This document shows positions 8,799-16,719 of a stretch of DNA of 64,000 nt, in pieces. Under the pieces are notes generated by a model. That model was not told where the DNA came from and searched no databases. It saw nothing but the letters and a program-made list of their open reading frames with translations. Position numbers and translations under genes: made by a program. Source of the DNA: Mucilaginibacter frigoritolerans (GTDB lineage: Bacteria; Bacteroidota; Bacteroidia; Sphingobacteriales; Sphingobacteriaceae); NCBI RefSeq assembly GCF_007830615.1, contig NZ_VLLI01000010.1:172222-236221 (forward strand), read 5' to 3'. Numbering within the stretch: position 1 is the first letter of the stretch; each line of letters begins with the position of its first letter.

Positions 8799-10226
8799 AT
8801 GGAACAACTAACAAAACGCTACAGGATAAGAGACGATTACCAAACTGCCGTTCCCGTGCATGTAGTTTGGGAAATTACTTTAGCCTGTAACCTCAAATGT
8901 TCACATTGCGGCTCAAGGGCCGGTAAAATAAGGCAGGGCGAACTTACTACAGAGCAATGTTTTGAAGTTATTGACAGCCTGAAAAAGTTAGGAACCCGCG
9001 AAATTTCCATCATTGGAGGCGAGGCGTTTTTACGGCCAGATTGGTTGCAGATTATTGAGAAAATTGACCAGAGCGGCATTGACTGTTCCATGCAAACCGG
9101 CGCTTATAATTTAACCGAAGAAAGGATTATTGCAGCCAAGGGTGCCGGAATAAAAAATATAGGCGTGTCTATTGATGGTATGCCTGATACGCATAATAGC
9201 ATCAGAGGACGCAGTAATTCTTTTGACCACGCAGTACGCTGCCTTGACCTGCTGAGAAAGCATGATATTGTATCGAGTGTAAATACGGTAATTACCAAAA
9301 CCAACAAGCATGAGTTAGATCAGTTGCTGGATATTTTGATATTGCACGGCGTAAAAAACTGGCAAATTCAGTTAGCCGTAGCCATGGGTAACGCGGTTGA
9401 TAATGCCGATGAGCTCATCATTCAGCCATATGAACTGGTTGATTTATACGAAGATTTGATCAAGCTGTACCGCAGGGCGCTAGTTCATAACATACTGATA
9501 CAGGCAGGCAATAATATAGGTTACTACGGCCCTTACGAATACATATGGCGCCAGGGTAGCGAAGGCTTTTTTTCGGGCTGTTCTGCCGGGCACACTTCAT
9601 TGGGTATTGAAGCCGATGGAAAAATAAAGGGTTGCCCATCTTTACCCACTTCAGATTATACTGCTGGTAATATTAAAGATATGTCGCTGGAGGATATCTG
9701 GCACTATAGTGAAAATATATTTTTCTCCCGGTATCGGGACCGCGACGAACTTTGGGGTGGCTGCAAGGATTGCTACTATGCTTCTACCTGCTTAGCCGGT
9801 TGCACCTGGACAAGCCATGTGCTGTTTGGGAAAAGAGGCAATAATCCGTTTTGCCATCATCGCGCATTAACCTTAAAATCAAAAGGACTAAAAGAACGCG
9901 TAAGGAAAATAAAAGAAGCTGAAGGAACCTCGTTTGACTATGGCCTGTTTGAAATTGTAGTGGAAGATGAGATGGGTAACATTGTGGAAGTGCAATCACC
10001 TAATAGCTTTACTACTAAAAAGAAAGATGAGGATTATAAAGATTTCACCCCGCGTATGCCGGGTGTGCTAAAACTTTGCCAGGCCTGCAAAAACTTTGTT
10101 CATGATGACTGTGAAACCTGCGACTTCTGTGGTGTCGATGTAGCAGAAGTAAATGCCGAGTATGATAGAAATCTGGTAAAGGTTAAAGAAGCTTTTGAAC
10201 GATTAGATAAAATTATGATGCGATAA
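8799..10226 (+). CDS. Radical SAM/SPASM peptide maturase (GDL-peptide-associated type)
   Basis: 475 residues. The radical SAM core has the [4Fe-4S] motif Cys30-X3-Cys34-X2-Cys37 (ACNLKCSHC), the GGE motif (SIIGGEAFLR) and the V-S-I-D-G strand. From about residue 265 a SPASM domain supplies auxiliary-cluster cysteines (FFSGCSAG, IKGCPS, GGCKDCYYASTCLAGC, NPFCHH). A further C-terminal Cys-rich ribbon (LCQAC ... DCETCDFC) is additional. rSAM/SPASM proteins with this layout install radical-based crosslinks or epimerisations on ribosomal peptides. The DUF1843 peptide gene is just upstream and a methyltransferase starts 4 bp downstream, so the three form one cassette. The chemical product is unknown. 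Confidence 0.9.
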   Translation: MEQLTKRYRIRDDYQTAVPVHVVWEITLACNLKCSHCGSRAGKIRQGELTTEQCFEVIDSLKKLGTREISIIGGEAFLRPDWLQIIEKIDQSGIDCSMQTGAYNLTEERIIAAKGAGIKNIGVSIDGMPDTHNSIRGRSNSFDHAVRCLDLLRKHDIVSSVNTVITKTNKHELDQLLDILILHGVKNWQIQLAVAMGNAVDNADELIIQPYELVDLYEDLIKLYRRALVHNILIQAGNNIGYYGPYEYIWRQGSEGFFSGCSAGHTSLGIEADGKIKGCPSLPTSDYTAGNIKDMSLEDIWHYSENIFFSRYRDRDELWGGCKDCYYASTCLAGCTWTSHVLFGKRGNNPFCHHRALTLKSKGLKERVRKIKEAEGTSFDYGLFEIVVEDEMGNIVEVQSPNSFTTKKKDEDYKDFTPRMPGVLKLCQACKNFVHDDCETCDFCGVDVAEVNAEYDRNLVKVKEAFERLDKIMMR

Positions 10227-10230
10227 AACT

Positions 10231-10794
10231 ATGTTTGAACAGATTGAAAATTTGATAGATGGCTATACTGCCCAAACAGAAGCCACATTAAACATTGCCG
10301 AATTAACCATTACTCATGGCCTGCATTCTTTTCGTTACGGATCATCGGAGTTTTTATCAATGATATTCTCCAACCTGTCATTAAAAAAGGGCGATGTATT
10401 TTATGACCTTGGCAGCGGCTATGGCAAGGTTTTATTATACGGCGCGGTAAACTTCCGGGAGGTACTATTCAAAGGAATTGAAATACTCCCCGAAAGAAAT
10501 ACGGTTTGCCAGGAGATGATCAGGAAATTTAACCTAACTAACGTGCAGGCAAGCTGCGAAGATATTTTGACTGCTGATATTACTGATGGCAATATCTTCT
10601 ATATCTATAACTCCCTTTACGATTTTCAGTATACCCAACTGTTTAACAAGTTAAAAGCAATAGCACAAACCAAACCCATCAAAATCATTGCAGAATCAAG
10701 ATGCAATGTTTTTGACAACCAAAACTGGTTAACTGTTTGTCACACTTACGATTTGGATATCCTTAGGAAGATAAAGTTTTATGCCTCCGAATAA
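10231..10794 (+). CDS. Class I SAM-dependent methyltransferase (DOT1-like glycine loop)
   Basis: 187 residues. The SAM-binding loop reads FYDLGSGYGKVLLYGA, close to the D-L-G-S-G-x-G pattern of the DOT1/class I methyltransferase group, followed by an acidic residue at the end of strand 2 (FKGIEILPERN) and a motif IV-like segment (NIFYIYNSLYDF). It starts 4 bp after the maturase stop, so it is co-translated with it. By context it could methylate the modified DUF1843 peptide or a partner protein (inference). No signal peptide; cytoplasmic. The substrate cannot be read from sequence. Confidence 0.82.
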   Translation: MFEQIENLIDGYTAQTEATLNIAELTITHGLHSFRYGSSEFLSMIFSNLSLKKGDVFYDLGSGYGKVLLYGAVNFREVLFKGIEILPERNTVCQEMIRKFNLTNVQASCEDILTADITDGNIFYIYNSLYDFQYTQLFNKLKAIAQTKPIKIIAESRCNVFDNQNWLTVCHTYDLDILRKIKFYASE

Positions 10795-10796
10795 TA

Positions 10797-11186
10797 TTAG
10801 GGTTGTGCAGGATTAACCGGGCGAATGGACATTACGCTATCAACCACATACTCGCTCATTCCTCTCCAGGGCAGTGTATGGAAATATTCTTTATAGTGTA
10901 ACTCCAGGTAAGCACCGGCGTTTTTATTCAGGATATCGGCAACTTTTTTATCAGTTACTGAAAACATAAATTCGTTTGATTGTATGGCTCCCTGTGTAGG
11001 TGTACGGATACCTGATTGAATCAGTCTGCCTTCATAGGTTTTAAAAACAACGCCTTTGTAAACAAAATAATTCATGGTACCAGCCTTGGTGCCATCGCCA
11101 AAAACAAAATAATAACGATAGTAAACTACTCCTGTTATAATAAGTATCAACACTACCGCAACAATTAGTTTAATTTTTCTATACAT
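10797..11186 (-). CDS. Conserved membrane-anchored hypothetical protein
   Basis: 129 residues. One N-terminal membrane helix (about residues 5-24, LIVAVVLILIITGVVYY) is followed by a soluble domain with strands such as MNYFVYKGVVFKTYEGRL and EFMFSVTDKKVADIL. Proteins like this are widespread in Bacteroidota and sometimes carry a mistaken 6-phosphogluconate dehydrogenase label; nothing here looks like that enzyme. The soluble part should be periplasmic. It converges on the methyltransferase gene, with 2 bp between the two stops. Function unknown. Confidence 0.75.
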   Translation of the reverse strand: MYRKIKLIVAVVLILIITGVVYYRYYFVFGDGTKAGTMNYFVYKGVVFKTYEGRLIQSGIRTPTQGAIQSNEFMFSVTDKKVADILNKNAGAYLELHYKEYFHTLPWRGMSEYVVDSVMSIRPVNPAQP

Positions 11187-11228
11187 AATGCATATTTTAA
11201 AAAGTGTATCCGTATTTCAATCTATATT

Positions 11229-11705
11229 CTATCCCAACATCATCTTATCCTCATAACTTAAATTCAGGCTGTCTTCAATTTTTGTTTTGGTTGGCTTTTG
11301 TACAGCTAAATGAATGATATTTAAGCCTGAAAACAAAAGATAAAACAAATTTCCGCTTAATAGGAAAACAACAATTCCAAACATAGCAGGGCCCTCGATA
11401 AGTGCACATTTGCTGATAAAAGCTTTACTATAAATGGCCAGTTTACTACTTAAACTATCTTCATTTATTGCTTTTTTAATTGTCTGATTAAATAAATAGA
11501 TACCTGTAATTCCACCAACGATAATAAATGACGGAACTAAATAAAAAAAGGCATCCTTACTCAATTCAAAGCTCATAAGTTTATTAGTATTGATATTATA
11601 AGCCACAACTGAAAATAAAATTAGCCCGGCAAGCAAGGCGGTATGAATAATATTAATTGTTTTTACAAAATTTTGTGAATTTGCTACTGAGGTCTGGTTA
11701 TACAT
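11229..11705 (-). CDS. Hypothetical four-helix membrane protein
   Basis: 158 residues with four predicted membrane helices (around residues 16-36, 52-72, 98-118 and 121-137). A charged loop lies between helices 2 and 3 (NQTIKKAINEDSL) and the C terminus is hydrophilic (KPTKTKIEDSLNLSYEDK). No catalytic motif is visible. The arrangement recalls small DUF-type inner-membrane proteins of Bacteroidota. It lies 42 bp upstream of the 129-residue protein on the same strand, so the two may share a transcript. Function not recognised. Confidence 0.7.
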   Translation of the reverse strand: MYNQTSVANSQNFVKTINIIHTALLAGLILFSVVAYNINTNKLMSFELSKDAFFYLVPSFIIVGGITGIYLFNQTIKKAINEDSLSSKLAIYSKAFISKCALIEGPAMFGIVVFLLSGNLFYLLFSGLNIIHLAVQKPTKTKIEDSLNLSYEDKMMLG

Positions 11706-11767
11706 ATTTAGGAATTTACAGACTAATATACAATTATCACAGATAAGTAAGCATTATCAGTCACTAA

Positions 11768-11794
11768 TTGTATATAAATTTAACCTTATATTTA
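11768..11794 (+). promoter_or_regulatory. Putative Bacteroidota promoter (TTG-16-TATATTTA)
   Basis: TTG at 11768-11770 and TATATTTA at 11787-11794 (one mismatch to TAnnTTTG) lie 23 bp before the ATG of the C1 peptidase gene. The spacer is a little short. Confidence 0.35.
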
Positions 11795-11817
11795 GCGTTT
11801 AAAATCCATCATTAAGC

Positions 11818-12951
11818 ATGAGAAAAATATACTCCGCAGTATTATTTATTACCTTGGCAAATTTTGCAATCGCGCAGAAAAGCGAGCCCGTTACCTTGAA
11901 AAAAGTACCGGTAGAAACTGTAAAATATCAGGGTGGTACCAATACCTGCTGGTCATTCTCCACTACCTCGCTTATTGAAACCGGTGTAATTCAAAACGAC
12001 AAAAAAGACATTGACCTGTCCGAACTATTCACCGCACGCAACCTTTACATAGAAAAAGCTAAACGATATATCCTTTCAAACGGAACCACTTTATTCGAAG
12101 CCGGAGGCTTATCGCACGATGCTTTATACGGTATTCAAAAATATGGCGCCATCCCAAATGAATTTTATTCGCGCGAAAAAGGTGTTAAGTTTTCAGACAG
12201 CTCCCCTATCCAACTCGACCAGGTGCTTAAAAGCTATCTTGATTCGGTACTAAAAACAAAACCTATCGATCCCAACTGGCTTGCAGGTTTCATCAAAAAG
12301 CATGATGATATTGCAGGTACACCACCAGAACATTTTACCTGGCAGGGTAAAGAATATACCCCTTTAACATTTGAACAAGAAGTGTTAAAGTTTAACCCTG
12401 ATGATTATGTTACCATTACCTCGTTTACCCATCATCCGTTTTATCAAAATTTTGCGCTGGAAATACCGGACAATTTCCTGATGGCCGAAAAATACCTGAA
12501 TGTACCTTTAAATGAATTAATCGACATAGCCAAATCAACCGTTGAAAAAGGTTACTCGCTTGTAGTGGATATGGATGTAAGCAATAATGGCTGGAACTGC
12601 GGACAAAGCAGCTACGCCTTATTTGAAAAAGACAGATTTAGTAATGTAAACAACCCGGATACTACCGAAATGGCCTACAGCCCGCAATTACGCCAGCAGT
12701 TATTTGAAACATTGGAAACACAGGATGATCACCTGATTCACGTTGCCGGGATTGCCAAGAGCAAAAACGGGAAACTATTTTTCATTTTAAAAGACTCCAT
12801 GGGCAAAAACTACGGTCGCTATAATGGTTTTGATTATGTTTCTGAAAGTTATTTCGCCATCAATACCATAAGTATCACTGTACCTAAAAAGGCACTTGAT
12901 CAAAAATATCTGACATTATCCGTCGATAGTAAACCCGGCAGGAACCTTTAA
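11818..12951 (+). CDS. C1 family (bleomycin hydrolase-like) cysteine peptidase, exported
   Basis: 377 residues with a signal peptide (MRKIYSAVLFITLANFAIAQ). The papain-fold active site has the oxyanion Gln38 and nucleophile Cys44 in YQGGTNTCWSFSTTS, and the His in DDHLIHVAGI. The third residue, normally Asn in a V-x-N-S-W-G motif, is Asp here (FILKDSMGK), and the usual Trp is Met. The family resembles aminopeptidase C/bleomycin hydrolase but lacks the long insertion of the cytosolic enzymes. The signal peptide places it in the periplasm or beyond, so it probably degrades peptides outside the cytoplasm. The gene stands alone behind a plausible promoter. Confidence 0.87.
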   Translation: MRKIYSAVLFITLANFAIAQKSEPVTLKKVPVETVKYQGGTNTCWSFSTTSLIETGVIQNDKKDIDLSELFTARNLYIEKAKRYILSNGTTLFEAGGLSHDALYGIQKYGAIPNEFYSREKGVKFSDSSPIQLDQVLKSYLDSVLKTKPIDPNWLAGFIKKHDDIAGTPPEHFTWQGKEYTPLTFEQEVLKFNPDDYVTITSFTHHPFYQNFALEIPDNFLMAEKYLNVPLNELIDIAKSTVEKGYSLVVDMDVSNNGWNCGQSSYALFEKDRFSNVNNPDTTEMAYSPQLRQQLFETLETQDDHLIHVAGIAKSKNGKLFFILKDSMGKNYGRYNGFDYVSESYFAINTISITVPKKALDQKYLTLSVDSKPGRNL

Positions 12952-13014
12952 AGTACTTTAACGAAAATACCTTTACTATAATTAAAACTTTATAAGTTAA
13001 AAATACTTAACCTA

Positions 13015-13045
13015 TTGTAACAGTAAATAAGTTTTATTTACTTTG
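13015..13045 (+). promoter_or_regulatory. Bacteroidota promoter (TTG-20-TTACTTTG)
   Basis: TTG at 13015-13017, a 20-bp spacer, then TTACTTTG at 13038-13045 (one mismatch to TAnnTTTG), 19 bp ahead of the ATG at 13065. Spacing is close to the phylum consensus. It probably drives the DUF2809 and MpaB-like pair. Confidence 0.5.
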
Positions 13046-13064
13046 AAACACAAAGAACTTTAAC

Positions 13065-13454
13065 ATGCAAAATATAATTACTTTTCATAAACCATACTTT
13101 CTGCTTGCTTTGCTGCTGCTAATTACTGAAATAATTATCGGCGTATACATGCATGATGCCTTTTTACGCCCATACGGTGGCGATTTTTTGGTGGTAATAT
13201 TATTGTATTGCATAGTAAAAAGCTTCACCAATTTCCCGCTTATACCCGTGGCATTTGGCGTGCTTATATTTGCCTATGCAGTAGAGATCTCCCAATATTT
13301 TCACTTGATAAGGTTATTGGGTTTGGATAATTCCAGAACAGCAAAATTATTGCTGGGCACTTCATTTTCCTGTACCGACTTGTTTTGCTATACCTTGGGT
13401 ATATTAACAGTTGTATTTATTGAAAATGTTAAAAGCAGCCTAAAAAATTTTTAA
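13065..13454 (+). CDS. DUF2809 family membrane protein
   Basis: 129 residues with four membrane helices. It carries the family pattern MHDAFLRPYGGDFLVVILLY (conserved Asp/Arg/Gly-Gly-Asp) and the E-x-x-Q motif in YAVEISQYF, then LLGTSFSCTDLFCYTLG. DUF2809 proteins are small inner-membrane proteins of unknown role, distantly like VanZ in layout. It is followed 2 bp later by the MpaB-like oxygenase gene, so the two are translationally coupled. Confidence 0.85.
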   Translation: MQNIITFHKPYFLLALLLLITEIIIGVYMHDAFLRPYGGDFLVVILLYCIVKSFTNFPLIPVAFGVLIFAYAVEISQYFHLIRLLGLDNSRTAKLLLGTSFSCTDLFCYTLGILTVVFIENVKSSLKNF

Positions 13455-13456
13455 AC

Positions 13457-14221
13457 ATGAAGCACTGGTTTGTACAGCCCAATTCAATAGTAAGGCATAT
13501 TTGGGGTAAGGCCGATACAGCTTTGTTCATTTTTGCAGGCGCAGCTGCGGAATTTGCCTTGAATAAGGCTGTTGACTGGCTATACTTCACCGGCCGGTTA
13601 CCAGCAGATCCACTGGGGCGCTTATTTTCAACAGTTACTTACGCCCGGAAGATCATTTTTTCGGAACAGGAGGAGGCGCTGAAAGCAATTGATCAAATCA
13701 CTTATATTCACAAAGGTGTAGAACAAAACCGTGGTGCACAAATACCTGAATGGGCCTATCGCGATGTTTTATTTCTGTTGATAGATTATTCTATCCGGTC
13801 ATTTGAATTGCTTGATCGCAAACTTACAGATGTTGAAAAAAGTGAAGTATTTGATGTTTTTTTCCGCGTTGGTGAACGTATGCACCTTAAAAGCCTGCCA
13901 TCAAACTATGCCGAATGGCTCAAAACACGAGACGAACACCTGCAGCAAAACCTGGCTTGCAGTACTTACACCATTGATTTGTATCAGCAATATAAAAAGC
14001 ATCTGGGTGTATTTCGGTTTCTTATTTTAAAACAGGTACAGCTTAACCTGGTTCCTGGCAGGGTAAAACAATTGCTCCCCATTAAAAAAACAAGCTGGTT
14101 AAAGCCAATTTTACAACTTTACACATTTATACGAAGGCAAAAGATGGAAGGCTTTGTTAAAAAAGCACTGCTCCCTGTTGCTTATAAAGCACAGCTATCA
14201 GAATTAGATGTTAATCATTAA
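13457..14221 (+). CDS. Oxygenase MpaB family protein (DUF2236)
   Basis: 254 residues aligned along the length of the MpaB/latex-clearing-protein family: WGKADTALFIFAGAAAEFAL near the N terminus, then DPLGRLFSTVTYARKIIF, the His-containing helix ITYIHKGVEQNRG, RDVLFLLIDYSIRSFELL, and the V-G-E-R-M-H segment before LPSNYAEW. Members include haem-containing oxygenases (rubber oxygenase Lcp, mycophenolic acid MpaB). The His in IHKGV is the likely haem-face residue by comparison. Cytoplasmic or membrane-associated, substrate unknown. It forms a two-gene unit with the DUF2809 protein. Confidence 0.8.
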   Translation: MKHWFVQPNSIVRHIWGKADTALFIFAGAAAEFALNKAVDWLYFTGRLPADPLGRLFSTVTYARKIIFSEQEEALKAIDQITYIHKGVEQNRGAQIPEWAYRDVLFLLIDYSIRSFELLDRKLTDVEKSEVFDVFFRVGERMHLKSLPSNYAEWLKTRDEHLQQNLACSTYTIDLYQQYKKHLGVFRFLILKQVQLNLVPGRVKQLLPIKKTSWLKPILQLYTFIRRQKMEGFVKKALLPVAYKAQLSELDVNH

Positions 14222-14377
14222 GATTGTTAATAATTTAATAACGTAAGCAATAATATTAAGCGCAAAATCACGCCATTGTGCATCAACTAAACCGAAAATC
14301 TATAAAAATCACATCCGGCAAGCATAGAAATTGAACCGGGAAAATAAGAGGAGAGTGAAAGTTTGAGGTAAACTTAT

Positions 14378-14413
14378 ACCCGGCCTAAACGTATTGATAC
14401 TTTTAAGCCGGGT
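14378..14413. other. Hairpin without U-tract
   Basis: ACCCGGC (14378-14384) pairs with GCCGGGT (14407-14413), with a further TAAA/TTTA pairing inside. No T-run follows on either strand. It lies in the otherwise featureless 280 bp between the MpaB-like gene and the convergent small gene. Possibly a weak terminator or processing signal. Confidence 0.3.
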
Positions 14414-14501
14414 TAAATAAGCGTATTTAAGCTTCTGATACTGTGTTAAATTTTTTGTAAAATCAAACTAGCAAGATGCTCAATTACTTATGGTTTAAAG
14501 C

Positions 14502-14711
14502 CTACCAGCCTGAACCTTTTTTAGCATTTCCATTTTTAATATGCTCTTCGGCTGTTGCTTTACCCATAATTGCAGCCATTTTATTACCTGCACCATCTGT
14601 GCCTGTTGCAATGTACCTGCCTGATTTCACGTCTATTACAGGATCAACCATTGGTACATTTTTGGTTTTTGTTTTTACTGAATACGCAGTAATGCCACTT
14701 GTTGTTGCCAT
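14502..14711 (-). CDS. Small protein resembling a Cys-less DUF5679 zinc ribbon
   Basis: 69 residues. The core reads ITAYSVKTKTKNVPM, then VIDVKSGRYIATGTDGAGNK and MAAIMGKA. This follows the layout of DUF5679 zinc ribbons (Y-C-V-K-C-K-x-K ... L-K-N-G-R-x-A-x-x-G-x-C-P-x-C-G-x-K), but all four Cys positions are other residues (Ser, Thr, Asp, Gly). The similarity is from memory and needs a profile search. The gene ends in GSGW, a composition typical of small soluble proteins. A long A-rich stretch precedes the start. It is isolated on its strand. Function unknown; DUF5679 domains also occur at the C terminus of some topoisomerases. Confidence 0.6.
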   Translation of the reverse strand: MATTSGITAYSVKTKTKNVPMVDPVIDVKSGRYIATGTDGAGNKMAAIMGKATAEEHIKNGNAKKGSGW

Positions 14712-15060
14712 GATAAGTTTTGTTTTTTTTAAATGTTAACCTTTTATTAGGTTAATTGTTTTTATAAATTGATGTTAATTATTGCTTTTCAATAGTAACT
14801 ATTTCAAAGGGCTGGCAAGATATATAATTAAGCTTAACAAACAAACTCAAGCTAAAATACTACTGCCGATATTTGTTAACATTAACAATACATTGCCAGT
14901 TTGTTCACTAATTTTAAACAATAACTGTAACTAAAAGGTTATTGGATTGCTTAATTTAATAAATCAAATTCTGCATATTTGTAAAGTTGTTGTAAAGTGT
15001 TAGCTTACGCAACAGTAAACTGAAACACAATTTTAAATAACTATTGTTAGCAATTTCATT
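14712..15060. other. AT-rich divergent intergenic region with a TTGTTAA dyad
   Basis: 349 bp between two divergent small genes. The one clear element is TTGTTAA-CA-TTAACAA at 14873-14888, a perfect 7-bp dyad sharing its half-site with the dyad at 3892-3911. No ORF or RNA gene is seen. A CATATTTG at 14974-14981 is one mismatch from a -7 box but is about 80 bp from the next ATG. Confidence 0.35.
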
Positions 15061-15258
15061 ATGAAAAACAGAGATTCGAGCCTCCTCTACCTCGTATTGG
15101 GCATTTATGCATTAATGGTAAGTTGGTATTACAACCATAACCTTATCATCCTTTTAATCTCCTACATTTTTTGGCCATTATATCTTATTTACGAATTACT
15201 TATCGGCCATCTGTCGCATGGAATGTGGAAAATTATTCCGTTATCCTACTTTAAATAA
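15061..15258 (+). CDS. Small two-helix membrane protein
   Basis: 65 residues: a charged MKNRDSS start, a first helix (LLYLVLGIYALMVSWYY), a short turn (NHN), a second helix (LIILLISYIFWPLYLIYELL) and a short polar end. The composition (Leu, Ile, Tyr, Trp) is that of an inner-membrane protein. It is isolated, with AT-rich non-coding sequence on both sides. No family is recognised. It could still be a chance ORF, but the two-helix design and suitable start argue for a real gene. Confidence 0.5.
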   Translation: MKNRDSSLLYLVLGIYALMVSWYYNHNLIILLISYIFWPLYLIYELLIGHLSHGMWKIIPLSYFK

Positions 15259-15448
15259 ATTCTATTTTAATAATTAATCCCTCGGGTGCTTATTTGCAAT
15301 GGCTTTTCAATGCCTTCAATCGTTAAAAAAACACTATAAATTAAATGTAAATCAGTGTTAATAAGGTCGATTGTTAAAATATGTAAAAAAAGCAACTCGT
15401 ATTATATTAATATTGGGTAAAAGTCGTTCTTTTGCTAAACAATCATAT

Positions 15449-16015
15449 ATGAAGAAAATTTCACTTATTGCTACTTTAATATCTGCGGTTTTATTACTGC
15501 AAAACTGTAAAAAAGATGTTGCTATCGGCACAACTACTTCAACCGAGCCGATGATTGCTATAATTAATGATACTACCTGGATAGCTAAAGATACTGTTAG
15601 CGCTTCCATTGTATATAATGCTGCCACACAAACCAAAGTGCTTACCTGCCAGGGTACTTCAAATAACAAACAGATAAATTTATTGGTAACGCAGCATAGC
15701 GCTCTTAACACCACTGGTTTTCCGCTAACTACCTTTAATATAAACGCCACAACCGACAATGAAATGTCATACTGGGTTCCGCAAAGAAATTCGCAGGGAG
15801 TTGTAGTTTTGGCACCACTAGGGTCTACCAGTCCTGGCGGCGGCACGCTTACGGTTACCACTATAGATTCAGTTAAAAAAATAATAAGTGGTACTTTTTC
15901 CTTTAGCACAATACTAAACCACTACGATAGTAACGGTAATATCACATCCATTACCAGTAGCCAAATTCAGGCGGGCGGTTTTAACAATATTCCGTATACG
16001 CTTACCAGCAATTAA
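15449..16015 (+). CDS. Bacteroidota lipoprotein (DUF6252-like)
   Basis: 188 residues from the ATG at 15449, chosen because it begins a clean lipoprotein signal (MKKISLIATLISAVLLLQNC, then KKD); an in-frame ATG at 15371 would add 26 unconvincing residues. The mature part is Thr/Ser/Asn-rich with beta strands (NDTTWIAKDTVSASIVYN, INLLVTQHSALNTTGFPL, KKIISGTFSFSTIL), the look of DUF6252-type surface or periplasmic lipoproteins. Function unknown. A strong terminator follows at once. Confidence 0.75.
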   Translation: MKKISLIATLISAVLLLQNCKKDVAIGTTTSTEPMIAIINDTTWIAKDTVSASIVYNAATQTKVLTCQGTSNNKQINLLVTQHSALNTTGFPLTTFNINATTDNEMSYWVPQRNSQGVVVLAPLGSTSPGGGTLTVTTIDSVKKIISGTFSFSTILNHYDSNGNITSITSSQIQAGGFNNIPYTLTSN

Positions 16016-16036
16016 TTATTGCCCATAAAAAATAAG

Positions 16037-16073
16037 AAAAGGCCGGAAGGAATAATTCTTCCGGCCTTTTTAT
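16037..16073 (+). terminator. Rho-independent terminator after the lipoprotein gene
   Basis: GGCCGGAAG (16041-16049) pairs with CTTCCGGCC (16058-16066), flanked by A4 and T5, with an 8-nt loop. It lies 25 bp after the lipoprotein stop. Confidence 0.9.
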
Positions 16074-16127
16074 TTTATACTATTTCTTCGTCTTTTTCCT
16101 CACTACAACCGCTAATCACTATTTTAT

Positions 16128-16135
16128 TACCTTTG
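16128..16135 (+). promoter_or_regulatory. Possible -7 box TACCTTTG ahead of gmhB
   Basis: TACCTTTG matches TAnnTTTG but ends only 11 bp before the ATG at 16147, so a transcript from it would have a very short leader. No TTG box is seen at the right distance. Confidence 0.3.
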
Positions 16136-16146
16136 CCAAAATTTCA

Positions 16147-16644
16147 ATGAGCATGCCTGCAAAAAATAAAGCTGTTTTTTTAGATCGTGATGGAGTACTT
16201 AACCAGGAAATGGGCGATTATGTGCGCCGTATAGAAGATTTTCATATCCTTGATAATTTTGAGGCATTAAAAACCTTACAGGATAAGGGCTACCTGCTTA
16301 TTGTAGCAACCAATCAGGGCGGCCTGGCAAAAGGATGGTATACCGAAGATGAACTGGCTAAAATGCACCGCAGCCTGAAAGATACCTACCACCAACATGG
16401 TGTAGAAATAACCGATTTTTTTTATTGCCCGCACCACCCAAACTTTACCGGCGATTGTGATTGCCGTAAACCTAAACCCGGTTTGTTACTACAAGGAATT
16501 GCAAAATATAACATCGACCCATCAAAATCATACTTCATTGGCGACCGTGAGCGGGACGTAGAAGCAGGGACTGCCGCCGGTGTTAAAGGCATTCTGATTA
16601 ACAGCGACCAACCCATAAGCACTGTTCTAGATTTGATTGATTAA
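16147..16644 (+). CDS. gmhB: D-glycero-D-manno-heptose 1,7-bisphosphate 7-phosphatase (HAD family)
   Basis: 165 residues, close to the usual GmhB length. HAD motif I is FLDRDGVLN (nucleophile Asp13, acid Asp15), motif II is VATNQGG, and motif III/IV includes CRKPKPG and SYFIGDRERDVEAG. The zinc-binding loop CPHHPN-x5-C-D-C is intact and typical of GmhB rather than histidinol phosphatase. The enzyme removes the C7 phosphate in the ADP-heptose route for lipopolysaccharide inner core. A second start codon two residues later (MPAKNK) is possible. It opens a run of envelope glycosyltransferase genes, which fits the role. Confidence 0.93.
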   Translation: MSMPAKNKAVFLDRDGVLNQEMGDYVRRIEDFHILDNFEALKTLQDKGYLLIVATNQGGLAKGWYTEDELAKMHRSLKDTYHQHGVEITDFFYCPHHPNFTGDCDCRKPKPGLLLQGIAKYNIDPSKSYFIGDRERDVEAGTAAGVKGILINSDQPISTVLDLID

Positions 16645-16719
16645 AGATTTGTTTTTAATTATTAAAAACCTTTTACAACCTTTAAGCTTTAAACCCATTA
16701 TAACCTTTAACAAAACTAC

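Noticed and set aside
14476..14739. 87-codon plus-strand ORF
   Set aside because: It is the antisense of the small protein at 14502-14711, whose composition and zinc-ribbon-like pattern are more convincing.
15358..15909. 183-codon minus-strand ORF
   Set aside because: It is antisense to the lipoprotein gene at 15449-16015, which has a clear lipobox and a terminator.
6555..16145. Shared word CCTTTGCCAAAATTT at the mutS start and upstream of gmhB
   Set aside because: One copy is coding sequence of mutS on the minus strand, the other is upstream of gmhB; one shared 15-mer without other similarity is likely chance.
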